This document shows positions 34,026 to 43,391 of a stretch of 64,000 nt of DNA, piece by piece. Source of the stretch: Microbacterium sp. YJN-G (GTDB lineage Bacteria > Actinomycetota > Actinomycetes > Actinomycetales > Microbacteriaceae). The stretch spans positions 84,597-148,596 of the forward strand of contig NZ_CP060403.1 in the NCBI RefSeq assembly GCF_015040615.1, given 5' to 3'. The stretch's first letter is position 1, and the number at the start of each line of letters is the position of its first letter. The notes beneath the pieces were generated by a model. The model did not search any database and was not told the DNA's origin. It was given only the letters and a program-made list of their open reading frames with translations. A program made the position numbers and the translations under genes.

Positions 34026-35174
34026 TCACGCCGCCGTCAGCAGCCTCGCAATGCGCGGCTGCGCGTTGACGCCGATCCACGCGCTTGTGCCGTCCGGCGC
34101 GTCATAGCGGTGAAGCGTCGCTCCGCGCTCTGGGTTCTCGAACTCCAGCACCGGCACGGCGTCCGGATGCAGCGCCCCGACCACTTGGACTTTGCGTCCT
34201 GCGACTTCCGTCCAGAAGTATGACGGGGGCGCCGGCTGCCTGTTCACGCCGGTGAGCATCTCCGCAAGGTGTGCACCCTGCTGTCGCGCTTCGGCCCAGC
34301 TCTCCGTGCGCTGGCCCGGACCGCCGTCGCGCATGCGCGTGACCGCGTCACCGATACCGAACAGGTGCGGGACGACGGCCCCTTCCTGAACGACACGACC
34401 GTCGTCGTCGACGAGCAACGCACCCTGGGTGAGGAGGCCGCTCTCTTCCAGCCACCCGACGGCAGGGCGGGCGCCCACGGCGCTGATGAGGACGTCACCG
34501 ACAAGCACAGGCCCGTCTCGGAGCTCCACCTCCCAGCCGCGGTCAGTGGTGCTGATGCGAGCGATATCGGCTTCCCAATGACAGGCAACGCCCGCATCCG
34601 CGAGCCAGGCAGACGTCTCCTGGCCCAGGTGGCCGGCCAACAGTCGCTCGAGGGGCCCTGCGGCTCGGTCCAGGAGCGCGACCTTCGATCCGCGGGCGGC
34701 GAGCGAGGAGGCGAGCTCCACGCCGATGGCTCCCGCGCCGATGACCACGGCAGACTCGCCGTTCGCCGTGCGCTCGCGCAGCCTTCGGGCATCCGCGGCG
34801 CTCCGCAGTACCGTGGTGTCCTCCGGTTCGATAGGCAGCCGCGCGGCGCTCGCACCCGTGGCGATCACAAGTTGGTCGAACGGCACAGCGCCCATCCGCC
34901 CATCGGGGTACTCGACTCTGACGACCGACGCCGACGTGTCCACGCTCGTGGCACGTGCACGGACGAGCTCGGCATTCAGGTCGCTCCAGTCAACGGCGAT
35001 ATCGTCCGCCTCACCCTCGACAAGGTAGTGCTTCGACAGCGGGGGCCTGTCATATGGGGCGTCGGGGTCACAGTCGATGACCGTGACCTGCGCACTGTTG
35101 CCGAGTTCCCGCAGCCGCTCGATAAACGCCGTGGTCGCGACGGAAGCGCCGACCACGACCAGCGACTCGCTCAC
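34026..35174 (-). CDS. Ferredoxin reductase of the P450 system
   Basis: 382 residues, FAD/NAD(P)H pyridine-nucleotide-disulfide type: VVVGASVATTAFIERL, CDPDAPYDRPPLSKHYL, VVIGAGAIGVELASSLA, LFGIGDAVTRM. Typical reductase of actinobacterial P450 chains. Starts by ATGA overlap with the ferredoxin gene. Confidence 0.9.
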   Translation of the reverse strand: MSESLVVVGASVATTAFIERLRELGNSAQVTVIDCDPDAPYDRPPLSKHYLVEGEADDIAVDWSDLNAELVRARATSVDTSASVVRVEYPDGRMGAVPFDQLVIATGASAARLPIEPEDTTVLRSAADARRLRERTANGESAVVIGAGAIGVELASSLAARGSKVALLDRAAGPLERLLAGHLGQETSAWLADAGVACHWEADIARISTTDRGWEVELRDGPVLVGDVLISAVGARPAVGWLEESGLLTQGALLVDDDGRVVQEGAVVPHLFGIGDAVTRMRDGGPGQRTESWAEARQQGAHLAEMLTGVNRQPAPPSYFWTEVAGRKVQVVGALHPDAVPVLEFENPERGATLHRYDAPDGTSAWIGVNAQPRIARLLTAA

Positions 35175-35377
35175 GCGTCCTCCGTCTCGACGAGCTTGAT
35201 GGCACGCTCAGGGCAGTTTCTGATGGCTCTTCGCGTGTTCTCCTCTTCGAAGGCGCCCTCACGTCCTTCCACCACATGCCCGTATCCTTCATCGTCGATG
35301 TAGAAGGTCTCGGGGGCGATCATGAAGCACCGTGCGTGTCCCTGGCACCGTGCCGGGTCCACCCAGATCTTCGTCAT
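35171..35377 (-). CDS. [3Fe-4S] ferredoxin
   Basis: 68 residues. Cys at 11, 17 and 55 (CQGHARC...NCPE) with His 14 where a fourth Cys would be, the normal arrangement of P450-partner 3Fe-4S ferredoxins. Between the P450 and reductase genes. Confidence 0.95.
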   Translation of the reverse strand: MTKIWVDPARCQGHARCFMIAPETFYIDDEGYGHVVEGREGAFEEENTRRAIRNCPERAIKLVETEDA

Positions 35378-35378
35378 G

Positions 35379-36554
35379 TCACTCGCCTCCTGTCAGACGC
35401 AGCCGCAGCGACCCGACACCATGCCAGGGCTCCTCCTGGGCCAGCTCGAATTCCGGGATGGTGGCCAGGAAGTGCTCGAGGGAGATCACGAGCTCTTTGC
35501 GTCCGAGGTTTGAGCCCAGGCACCGGTGGATACCGCCGCCGAACGCGAGGTGCCGGTTGTTCTCGCGAGTGATGTCGATGTCGTTCGGGTTGTCGTAGAT
35601 CTCGGGGTCTCGGTTGCCGGCTCCGAACACCAGCACCACACGCTCGCCCGCCTTGATCTCCTGCCCGCGGACCGTGGTGTCCTGCTTCGCGGTGCGCGCC
35701 ATCGCCTGGACGGGCGACAGCGTACGCAGGAACTCCTCAGCCGCATCCACGATCCGGTCGGGCTCGCGGCGCAGAAGTGCCTGCGCTTCCTTGTTGCGGG
35801 CGAGGTACCACAGTGAGGAGCGGATCGCCCATGCGGTGGTGTCCAAGCCTGCGAGGAACAGCAGGTATCCGTAGGAGACCAACTCGTCATCAGTCAGCGG
35901 GCGTCCGTCGATTGTCGCGTTGAGCAGCTCGCCGGTGATGCCCTCGAGTGCCTTCCCTGCGCGCCCGTCGTCGATGAGGCGCTGCACGTAGGCGATGAGG
36001 TCGTCTCCGGCGGCTTTCGCCTTCTCGGGAGACTTGGTCCGCTCGTAGATGATGTCGTCGATCCACTGGTCGAACAGAGGCCAGTCCTTCTCCGGGTATC
36101 CGGCGAGTCGGCTGAAGATGATCGTCGGGTAGGGACGGGCGAAGAGTGCCGACACGTCGACGACTTCGCTGTCCTCGAACGCGGTTTTCACCTGATCCGA
36201 CAGTTCGATGGCCGTGGAGTGCATGCCCGGTTCGAGCTTGTTGATCGCCATCGGAGTGAACATCGGAAGCAGCAGCTTGCGGAAGCCGGCGTGCGTGGGC
36301 GGGTCGATGTCGATGGGGATCAGCGGCATCTCCGTGCCGAAGGACGGCAGCAGCATCGACGGACCCACCGACCATGTCTCCGGGTCCTGCTCCGCGTCGA
36401 AGATGTCCTCGCTCTTGGAGATGTACCAGAACCCGCCGTACTTCGAGCTGTGGCCGACAGGCTTCGACTCGTGCATCTGCGCGTAGTCGTCGAAGATCGT
36501 GTCGAGTGCCTTGCCGTGGAAGTCGAACTCGGCGAGGGTTTCGTTGTCAGACAT
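35379..36554 (-). CDS. Cytochrome P450, probable cyclic-amine hydroxylase
   Basis: 391 residues from ATG 36554, which overlaps the stop of the hydrolase gene. I-helix LFLAGLDTTAWAI, ExxR in EEFLRTLSPV, heme loop FGGGIHRCLGSNLG with the axial Cys. The order P450-ferredoxin-reductase with a glutamine-synthetase-like gene upstream recalls mycobacterial mor/pip clusters for morpholine, piperidine and pyrrolidine. The substrate cannot be read from the sequence; ring hydroxylation next to nitrogen, giving an amino-aldehyde, is the working idea. Confidence 0.9.
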   Translation of the reverse strand: MSDNETLAEFDFHGKALDTIFDDYAQMHESKPVGHSSKYGGFWYISKSEDIFDAEQDPETWSVGPSMLLPSFGTEMPLIPIDIDPPTHAGFRKLLLPMFTPMAINKLEPGMHSTAIELSDQVKTAFEDSEVVDVSALFARPYPTIIFSRLAGYPEKDWPLFDQWIDDIIYERTKSPEKAKAAGDDLIAYVQRLIDDGRAGKALEGITGELLNATIDGRPLTDDELVSYGYLLFLAGLDTTAWAIRSSLWYLARNKEAQALLRREPDRIVDAAEEFLRTLSPVQAMARTAKQDTTVRGQEIKAGERVVLVFGAGNRDPEIYDNPNDIDITRENNRHLAFGGGIHRCLGSNLGRKELVISLEHFLATIPEFELAQEEPWHGVGSLRLRLTGGE

Positions 36555-37263
36555 GAGCCGGTTTCCTTTCGGTGTACGCGCTCGCCCGGCGAACAAGGTC
36601 GTCGAACAGAGCATGGTTGTCTGGTGAGGTCAGGTACAGGTGCTCCGGGTGCCATTGCACTGCGATGAGGTTGGCGGACGGGTCCTCGAACGCTTCGACC
36701 ACTTCCCCTGCGCGTGCGGTGACGGTCAGCCCCTCGCCCAGACGCGCTACGGCCTGGTGGTGGTAACTGTTCACCGCCATCCGCTCTCCGACGATGCCCG
36801 CAAGAAGTGATGTCGGTTCGACGGCGATCTCGTGGTCCGCTTCGTTCGACGGGCGGGTCTGCCAGTGCCCGTCGAGGTGCTGGATGAGCGTGCCCCCGCG
36901 CAGGACATTGATGAGCTGCAGCCCCCGGCAGATCGCCAGGATCGGCAGTCCTCGCTCACGGGCGTCACGCACAAGGGCCGTCTCGAAACGGTCACGGAAG
37001 GGGCTGACACCGTATACGGCCTCGTCCGGCGCCTGCCCGTACATCTCCGGGGACAGGTCGCCGCCACCGGTGAGGAGAAGCGCGTCGAAACCGTCGAGCA
37101 GGTCCTCCGGGATCGTCTCCGTGGCCGGGAGGATCGCCGGTCGGCCGCCCGCAGAGACAACGGCTTCGGCGTAGCTGAGCACCTGAAGTGTGGAGTCCCG
37201 CGGACCGAAAGCGGACTGCTGCACGCTCCGGTCGGCGGTGACTGCGATAAGTGGACGAGGCAT
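36547..37263 (-). CDS. PuuD-like gamma-glutamyl hydrolase (peptidase C26)
   Basis: 238 residues from ATG 37263, which overlaps the previous stop (TGATG). Class I amidotransferase fold with nucleophile Cys in LAICRGLQLINVLRGG and His-Glu in VQWHPEHLY. The PuuD family frees GABA from gamma-glutamyl-GABA. It would remove the glutamyl protecting group added by the ligase at 38057. Confidence 0.9.
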   Translation of the reverse strand: MPRPLIAVTADRSVQQSAFGPRDSTLQVLSYAEAVVSAGGRPAILPATETIPEDLLDGFDALLLTGGGDLSPEMYGQAPDEAVYGVSPFRDRFETALVRDARERGLPILAICRGLQLINVLRGGTLIQHLDGHWQTRPSNEADHEIAVEPTSLLAGIVGERMAVNSYHHQAVARLGEGLTVTARAGEVVEAFEDPSANLIAVQWHPEHLYLTSPDNHALFDDLVRRASAYTERKPAHV

Positions 37264-38027
37264 CAGTAGATCGTCCAACCACCGTCGACGAACAGCGTCG
37301 TCCCGGTCACCCAGCTCGACTCGTCCGAGGCGAGGAATGCCACGCCGTTGGCGACGTCCTCGGGCTTGCCGATGCGTCCCATCGGGGTGCGCTCGAGCAG
37401 CCAGTTGCGGACCTCTTCCTTCCCGAGTGCCTCGGCCGTGAATGGCGTTTCGATGAATCCGGGCGCGACCGCGTTGACTCGAATGCCGGAGGAAGCGGCC
37501 TCGACAGCCAGAGCGCGGGTGAGCTGCAGCAGGGCACCCTTGGAAGCGTTGTAGTGGATCTGGGGGTGGCCGCTCGAAGAGATCACGATGTGCGCTTCGA
37601 CCGAGGTGATGTTCACGATGGAGCGCGTGTGATCACCGTCACCAGCTCGCAGGAGGCCGTATGCCTCGCGAGACACGATGAACGGACCGGTGGAGTTCAC
37701 GGCGAACACCTGATCCCATTCCGCGACGGAAAGGTCCTCGAAAGTGCCGAACTTCACGATGCCGGCGTTGTTGACCAGCACGTCGAGGCGTCCGAACTCG
37801 TCGGCGACCTTCGCGAAGCCGGCACGGACGCTGTCCTCATCGGCGACGTTCGCCCGGATGTTGATGACGTTGTCGCGGCCGCCGAACACCGATTCGAGGG
37901 CATCCGGGTTCAGGTCGATGGCAGCGAGCGATGCTCCCTCATCGAGCAGCTTCTCAGCGATAGCACGACCGTTTCCGGACGCGGCTCCGGTGACCGCAGC
38001 GAAACGTCCTTCAAGTCGATTTCCCAT
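37263..38027 (-). CDS. Short-chain dehydrogenase/reductase
   Basis: 254 residues from ATG 38027. TGAASGNGRAIAEKL (NAD(P) binding), NNAGIV and the catalytic Y-x3-K in IHYNASKGALLQL. C-terminal GGWTIY. It may oxidise or reduce an alcohol/aldehyde of the pathway. Start is 30 bp after the ligase gene, same operon. Confidence 0.9.
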   Translation of the reverse strand: MGNRLEGRFAAVTGAASGNGRAIAEKLLDEGASLAAIDLNPDALESVFGGRDNVINIRANVADEDSVRAGFAKVADEFGRLDVLVNNAGIVKFGTFEDLSVAEWDQVFAVNSTGPFIVSREAYGLLRAGDGDHTRSIVNITSVEAHIVISSSGHPQIHYNASKGALLQLTRALAVEAASSGIRVNAVAPGFIETPFTAEALGKEEVRNWLLERTPMGRIGKPEDVANGVAFLASDESSWVTGTTLFVDGGWTIY

Positions 38028-38056
38028 ATTCGTTCTCTTTCTTGGCTTGTCGGGGG

Positions 38057-39445
38057 TCAGATGTGTTCGAGGTAGCGGGACGTCTCCCAGTCGGTGACAG
38101 CCTTGTGGAACTGCTGCACCTCCCACTGGCGGGTCTCCGTGTAGTGGCGGACGAATTCCTCACCGAAGTACTCCTTCGCCAGGTCGCTGTCCGCAAACAC
38201 AGCGATGGCTGCTTCCAGCGTGTGCGGCAGACGAACAGCGGCATCGCCGTCCTGCTCGTACGCGTTGCCGGTCACGGCCTCCGGCGGGGTGAGCGATTTC
38301 TCCAAGCCACTCAGACCCGACGCGATGTTGGCGGCGAGGACCAGGTACGGGTTGGCGTCCGCTCCCGCGATACGGTTCTCCACACGTGCTGCAGCCCCCG
38401 CCGATGGGATGCTGCGGATGGCCACGGTGCGGTTGTCGACACCCCATGTGGCGCTGGATCCTGCCCATTGTCCGCCTTCGACTCGCTTGTAGGAGTTGAC
38501 GGTCGGAAGGTACAGAGCGGTGAAGTCGCGGGAGCCGGCGACGAGCCCGGCGAGGTAGGCGTTTCCGATGCTGCTGAGCTCGCCGGGAGTGGTGGGGTTC
38601 GCGAACAGGGCGTCCTCGTCCTCGGCGCTGATCAGGCTCTGGTGCACGTGTCCGGACGAACCCGCCTGCCCGGGGTTGATCTTGGCCATGAACGATGCAG
38701 TGAGCCCGTGGGCTGCGGCGATCTCCTTGACGGTGTGCTTGAGGAGCAGGGCGCTGTCCGCTGCCTGGATGGCGTCACCGTAATGGATGTTGACTTCGAA
38801 CTGGCCAGCGCCGTGCTCGCTGTTGCTGGCCTCAATGAACACGCCCTGCTCTGCGAGCTGGTCACGGATGAGTCCGATCACGTGCTCGGTGCCCGAGTCG
38901 CGGTAGACGCTGTACGTGTGGTTGCCGTTGGTGATCGGCTCCAGGTCACGCCAGTTGCGGCGCGCGAGTTCGCGCGGAGTTCCCTCGAACAGGTAGAACT
39001 CGAATTCGTATGCGCAGACCGGGGTGTATCCGAGGGCTGCAGCTCGGTCGACGATACGACGCAGGACGCCGCGAGGCGACTGCTCCAACGGTGTGCCATC
39101 GGGGTTGTAGAGGTCGCAGATGACGGAGGCCACACCCGGCTCACCCGGAACCAGCCTCAGTGTCGTGAGGTCGGGCCGCAGGTTCACGTCCGGGTAGCCG
39201 GTGTGCCAGCCGGTGAACGTGAGGTTCGGGATACTGGCGTCTTCAATGTCCCAGCCGAAGAGGATGTTGCAGATGTTCGTTCCGGCTTTGTACGCGGACT
39301 CCACGAAGTACTTCGCCGTAAGGCGCTTGCCACGCCAGAGGCCGTCGATGTCGGGTGCACCGATCTTGATGACCTTGATCCCGTGCTCGGCGACGAACTC
39401 TTCGACGTAGCGCTTCGGATCTTCGATCAGAACCTCATTGTTCAT
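38057..39445 (-). CDS. Glutamine synthetase-like gamma-glutamyl amine ligase (PuuA type)
   Basis: 462 residues. GS motifs: YEFEFYLFE, ASNSEHGAGQFEVN, SSGHVHQSL, RVEGGQWAGSSATWG, DNRTVAIR. Sequence and context (PuuD, PuuC-type enzyme, permease) point to a gamma-glutamylpolyamine/amine ligase rather than a nitrogen-assimilating GS; it uses ATP to join glutamate to an amine. First gene of the operon 39445-34026, with a pathway palindrome 80 bp upstream. Confidence 0.9.
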   Translation of the reverse strand: MNNEVLIEDPKRYVEEFVAEHGIKVIKIGAPDIDGLWRGKRLTAKYFVESAYKAGTNICNILFGWDIEDASIPNLTFTGWHTGYPDVNLRPDLTTLRLVPGEPGVASVICDLYNPDGTPLEQSPRGVLRRIVDRAAALGYTPVCAYEFEFYLFEGTPRELARRNWRDLEPITNGNHTYSVYRDSGTEHVIGLIRDQLAEQGVFIEASNSEHGAGQFEVNIHYGDAIQAADSALLLKHTVKEIAAAHGLTASFMAKINPGQAGSSGHVHQSLISAEDEDALFANPTTPGELSSIGNAYLAGLVAGSRDFTALYLPTVNSYKRVEGGQWAGSSATWGVDNRTVAIRSIPSAGAAARVENRIAGADANPYLVLAANIASGLSGLEKSLTPPEAVTGNAYEQDGDAAVRLPHTLEAAIAVFADSDLAKEYFGEEFVRHYTETRQWEVQQFHKAVTDWETSRYLEHI

Positions 39446-39524
39446 GTGCCCTGCCTTCCAGCTTGCATTGATGGTGAGTATGAAGAGCGTGCAGCGAGGC
39501 TATCCGTGCCGCACACACCGCCTT

Positions 39525-39541
39525 ATGTGCGCCGCGCACAT
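39525..39541. promoter_or_regulatory. Catabolic palindrome copy 4
   Basis: ATGTGCGCCGCGCACAT, a perfect palindrome, 80 bp before the ligase start. Confidence 0.7.
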
Positions 39542-39597
39542 CGTTCCCAGTTTCGCGGTGCACGACGTACGGGTCGGCCCTGACCGCTGAACGACAA

Positions 39598-39629
39598 CGC
39601 CCGAGCGTGGCGAAAGCCACGCTCGGGCG
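39598..39629 (-). terminator. Terminator of the permease gene
   Basis: Perfect 13-bp stem CGCCCGAGCGTGG, 6-base loop, 17 bases after the permease stop. Confidence 0.75.
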
Positions 39630-39645
39630 ATATCAGTAGCGGTGC

Positions 39646-41163
39646 TCAGGAGCGCGCGGGCGCTTCGCCCGCGATTGTCGCATCGAGTGCGTCGGGCAGC
39701 TCCTCCTCGTCGTAGATCTTCCCGATCCGGGCATACTCCGCAGGTCGGCGCTTGCGGAGATACAAGGCGTAGACCACGCCTGCGAGGGCGATGAGCAGAA
39801 CATAGAGCGGGATCAGGTTGACGACCACCACATCCGCGCCGGCGAGGAACGGGATGTAGACGACCAGTAGGACCAGCACGATGGCCTGTGCGATGACCCC
39901 GATGGCCGGAGCGACCAGCGTCTTCCAGGTCGCGCCGGGACCGGAGCGGCCCACACGGTTGAAGTAGAAGATCACCGCGAGGGAGACCAGCAGCTGCACG
40001 AAGACAACACCAGCGGTGCAGAAGATCGGCAACCATCCACCCAACTGCAGAAGCGGGTCCGCGCCGCCGAGAGCGAACAGGAGGATGACGATGATCGCGA
40101 TGGCTGCCTGGACGCCGTTCGCGACGTATGGCGACTTGTGCTTGTCGTGCGTGCGCCCGAGAGCTGCAGGCAAGATGCGGTCACGCCCCATGGAGAAGAA
40201 GTACCGCGAGGCGTTGTTGTGGAAAGCGAACGCACAGGCGAAGAACCCGGTGATCACGAGGAAATCCATCAGAACGCGCATGAAATGCCAGGTGTACATG
40301 TCGGCGAGGACGAAGTAGTAGTCGCCGACAAGAGTGCCAGCCTGCTCCATGGTCTGGTCCCCGAACCCGACGATGCCGGCGTAGGCGGCGAAGCTGTAGA
40401 ACACGCCGAGGGTGATGACGGCGATGTAGGTGGCCCGGGGAACGGACTGCTTCGGGTCCGTTGTCTCCTCGCCGTAGATGGCCGTCGTCTCGAAGCCGAT
40501 CCAGGACCAGAACGCGAAGAAGAAGCCAATACCGATTGCCGGCGCGGCCAACCATCCTGCCGGGTTGAATGCCTCGGGCATCTGCCCCTGAGCTCCGCCT
40601 TGAACAATCACGGCGGTTGCGACGAAGAAGACGACGAGGACCTCAAGCCCGAGCGCGATACCGAGAATCTTGCCGGTGAGCGTGACCTTGAAGTACGAGA
40701 TCACGAACATGATGATCACTCCTGCGACACTGCACACCCACCACGGGACGGCCCACCCGAAGTAGTTCTCCAGCATCGCTGAGGTGAAGTAGCCGAACCC
40801 GCCGCTGATAGCCGGAACGATCATGCTGTAAGCAAGCATGACCGTCCAGCCGGCACCCAGTCCAATCGGTCGGCCCAGTCCCTGTGTCGTGTAGTTGTAG
40901 AACGCCCCGGCAGCGGTGATCCGCTTCGCCATCTGGGCGAACCCGACCGCGAACACCAGCAGGATGAGTGTGGCGGCGACGTACGTCAGCGCTGTGGACA
41001 TTCCCGCTCCGTTCGCGAACGAGATCGGGATGTAGGTGGATACCACCACCAGGGGCGCCGCCGCCGCGGTCACCATGAGGACGATGGTGAAGAACCGGAT
41101 CGAGCCTTTCAGCAGGTCGGTTGAGACTTCCGCGGTCGCCCGCCGTGTTGAGTTTGTCGCCAT
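39646..41163 (-). CDS. APC-family amino acid/amine permease
   Basis: 505 residues, about 12 membrane segments, starting with a basic tail and IRFFTIVLMVTAAAAPLVVV. TQGLGRPIGLGAGW and WSWIGFETTAIYGEET are typical APC motifs. PuuP-like uptake of the amine substrate is likely. Own promoter region with palindrome copy 5. Confidence 0.9.
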   Translation of the reverse strand: MATNSTRRATAEVSTDLLKGSIRFFTIVLMVTAAAAPLVVVSTYIPISFANGAGMSTALTYVAATLILLVFAVGFAQMAKRITAAGAFYNYTTQGLGRPIGLGAGWTVMLAYSMIVPAISGGFGYFTSAMLENYFGWAVPWWVCSVAGVIIMFVISYFKVTLTGKILGIALGLEVLVVFFVATAVIVQGGAQGQMPEAFNPAGWLAAPAIGIGFFFAFWSWIGFETTAIYGEETTDPKQSVPRATYIAVITLGVFYSFAAYAGIVGFGDQTMEQAGTLVGDYYFVLADMYTWHFMRVLMDFLVITGFFACAFAFHNNASRYFFSMGRDRILPAALGRTHDKHKSPYVANGVQAAIAIIVILLFALGGADPLLQLGGWLPIFCTAGVVFVQLLVSLAVIFYFNRVGRSGPGATWKTLVAPAIGVIAQAIVLVLLVVYIPFLAGADVVVVNLIPLYVLLIALAGVVYALYLRKRRPAEYARIGKIYDEEELPDALDATIAGEAPARS

Positions 41164-41325
41164 TCGGGTATGCCTCTCAGTGCACGTTGCCTGATAAGTG
41201 GATACTCCCGTTCAAGAGACCTGAACGCTTGTGAACGCCGTCGTTCACTCAATCGGGATGTGCGGAAAACTAATGGCGCTCGTCGCGGCGTGGAATGTCT
41301 CCTGCGACCATGTCAGCGGGGCGAT

Positions 41326-41342
41326 ATGTGCGCCGCGCCTAT
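41326..41342. promoter_or_regulatory. Catabolic palindrome copy 5
   Basis: ATGTGCGCCGCGCCTAT; left half perfect, right half with three changes. 163 bp upstream of the permease. Confidence 0.5.
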
Positions 41343-41376
41343 GATTCAGACTCCGGAGCCTGCGGGCAAAGCGTCG

Positions 41377-42108
41377 TTACCCTTGTGCTCGGGCGCGAAC
41401 GATGTTCGCGAAGCGCTCGGCGAGGGCCTTCGTCCCTTCCTTCACAGCGGCGTCGGACGACTTGAACTCCTCGGCCTGGACGTCATAGGTGCACCGGTGC
41501 TCCTCCGGGATCAGCGGACGCCAGCTTTCGAATCGCGCCGGCGAGAGTTCTGGATGAAACTGCACTCCCCAGGCGCAGGACAGACGGAACACCTGGTGGC
41601 GGTACTTCTCGCCCGTCCCCAGCAGCACCGCATCCTCGGGCAAGCTCACGATGCCGTCGAAGTGCATTGCGCCCGCCAGCAGCGGGCGGGGAAGGCCGGC
41701 GACAAGAGGATCGTTTTCGGCCTCCTGCTGCCAATTCACGGCGACGACCCCGCTTTCCAGACCCGCATCACCGCGGCGAACGTGTCCACCTGTGGCGTCG
41801 GCGAGCAGTTGCGCACCAAGACAGATGCCCAGCGTCGGCAACTCCGTGGCCACGGCTTCACGCAGGCGCTCCTTGATGTCTTCAAGCCACGGGAAATCCT
41901 CCACGTCCATCGCCCCCATGCCGCCGCCGAGCACCACGAGCCCATCTACGTCGCCGAGACCGGGAATCTCATCCCCGTCATATGGTCGCACCACACTGAC
42001 ATCGACCCCCTCCTCGGCGATCCACTCGCCGAGCCGATCCAGATCGCCAATCGCATCAGGCTGGATCACAAGCAAAGTGGGGCGGTGGGATGCCGAGGTG
42101 TCTGTCAT
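41377..42108 (-). CDS. GMP synthase-like glutamine amidotransferase
   Basis: 243 residues. Class I amidotransferase: LVVLGGGMGAMD, nucleophile Cys in LGICLGAQLLADATGG, His-Glu in QFHPELSPARF. A stand-alone domain of this kind often hydrolyses gamma-glutamyl compounds; it may duplicate PuuD on another intermediate. Divergent from the alcohol dehydrogenase. Confidence 0.85.
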   Translation of the reverse strand: MTDTSASHRPTLLVIQPDAIGDLDRLGEWIAEEGVDVSVVRPYDGDEIPGLGDVDGLVVLGGGMGAMDVEDFPWLEDIKERLREAVATELPTLGICLGAQLLADATGGHVRRGDAGLESGVVAVNWQQEAENDPLVAGLPRPLLAGAMHFDGIVSLPEDAVLLGTGEKYRHQVFRLSCAWGVQFHPELSPARFESWRPLIPEEHRCTYDVQAEEFKSSDAAVKEGTKALAERFANIVRARAQG

Positions 42109-42171
42109 GGTGCTCCTTCAAGCGCAGGGATAGGGCCAGCACACACTCCATCACAAGAGAACTGGACGGGC

Positions 42172-42188
42172 ATGTGCCCGGCGCACAC
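42172..42188. promoter_or_regulatory. Catabolic palindrome copy 6
   Basis: ATGTGC-CCGGC-GCACAC between divergent genes; one mismatch. Confidence 0.65.
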
Positions 42189-42287
42189 CACCGACACGAA
42201 CACCGTGCCGGGCGCACCGCTCCGAACGGGATCCGCGGATGACTATTCCCTGGAAGCCCATCGAAGAGCTCCAAGGAGGACGTGGCA

Positions 42288-43391
42288 ATGGCACGACTGC
42301 CGATCCGCGCCGCGGTGCTGCACACCGCGGGTGCACCGCTGGACCATCGCACGCTGCTCCTGGATGAGCCGCTCCACGGTGAGGTGCTGGTGCGCTCTGG
42401 CGCCATCGGGCTGTGTCACAGCGACCTCCACTACGCCGATGGCACGCTCCCCATGGATGTGCCAGCTGTCCTCGGTCACGAGGTCGCCGGCGTCGTCGAA
42501 CGTGTCGGACCAGGCGTAAATCGAGTGAAGGTCGGCGACCGGGTTGTTGCCACCGTCACCCCCAGCTGCGGCGCGTGTCCGAAGTGTGTGTCAGGCAATG
42601 CGACGCTCTGTGAGCGCACATCGCAGCGCCGCCACCGGGATCGTCCGAAACTGGAGACCGAAGACGGTACGCCCGTGTCAATGCTGGGCGGGATGGGCAC
42701 ATTCGCTGAAGCGTTCGTCCTCGATGAAGCCTCGCTCGCGGTGCTGCCTGACACTGTTGGTCTGGATGTCGCCTGTCTCCTCGGCTGTTGCATCAGCACC
42801 GGCGTCGGCGCGGTCACGCACGGCGCACAGGTGAGCCCCGATGACACCGTTGCCGTCATCGGGTGTGGCGGTGTCGGCATGGCCGCGATTCAAGCCGCTC
42901 GCATGTGCGGAGCACTGCGAGTCATCGCCATCGACCTGCACCCAGAGAAGCTGATGCTCGCCACCGAGATGGGGGCGACGGATGTCGTCGTATCCGGACC
43001 GATGTCGGAGGTCATCGACGCCGTGCGGGAGATCGTCCCGAACGGCGTGACGCGTTCGTTCGAAGCGGTTGGGCGACCAGAAACCGCCGAACTCGCGTTC
43101 GATCTGCTAGCACCGCGCGGCATCGCCACGATCCTGGGACTCATGCCGGCAGGTAAGCGCATCAGCGTCGACGCCGGCGCTCTCATCGAAGGCGACCGCC
43201 GCATCCAGGGCGCCTACATGGGAGCCAATCAGTTCCTCGCCGACGTTCCGATGCTCGTCGATCAGTACGAGCGCGGCGTCCTCGACCTGCGGGCGATGGT
43301 GACGTCCGTCATCCCGTTCTCCGACATCAACGCAGGGCTGCAAGCGATGCGCTCCCCCGAAACCATCCGCACGGTGGTGTCGTTCGAATGA
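42288..43391 (+). CDS. Zinc-dependent alcohol dehydrogenase
   Basis: 367 residues from ATG 42288, eight bases after AGGAGG; a GTG two codons upstream is less well placed. Catalytic zinc motif GLCHSDLHYADG and GHEVAGVVERVGPG, structural zinc Cys CGACPKCVSGNATLCE, NAD fold VIGCGGVGMAAIQAA. It oxidises a pathway alcohol to the aldehyde used by the next gene (ATGA overlap). Confidence 0.9.
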   Translation: MARLPIRAAVLHTAGAPLDHRTLLLDEPLHGEVLVRSGAIGLCHSDLHYADGTLPMDVPAVLGHEVAGVVERVGPGVNRVKVGDRVVATVTPSCGACPKCVSGNATLCERTSQRRHRDRPKLETEDGTPVSMLGGMGTFAEAFVLDEASLAVLPDTVGLDVACLLGCCISTGVGAVTHGAQVSPDDTVAVIGCGGVGMAAIQAARMCGALRVIAIDLHPEKLMLATEMGATDVVVSGPMSEVIDAVREIVPNGVTRSFEAVGRPETAELAFDLLAPRGIATILGLMPAGKRISVDAGALIEGDRRIQGAYMGANQFLADVPMLVDQYERGVLDLRAMVTSVIPFSDINAGLQAMRSPETIRTVVSFE

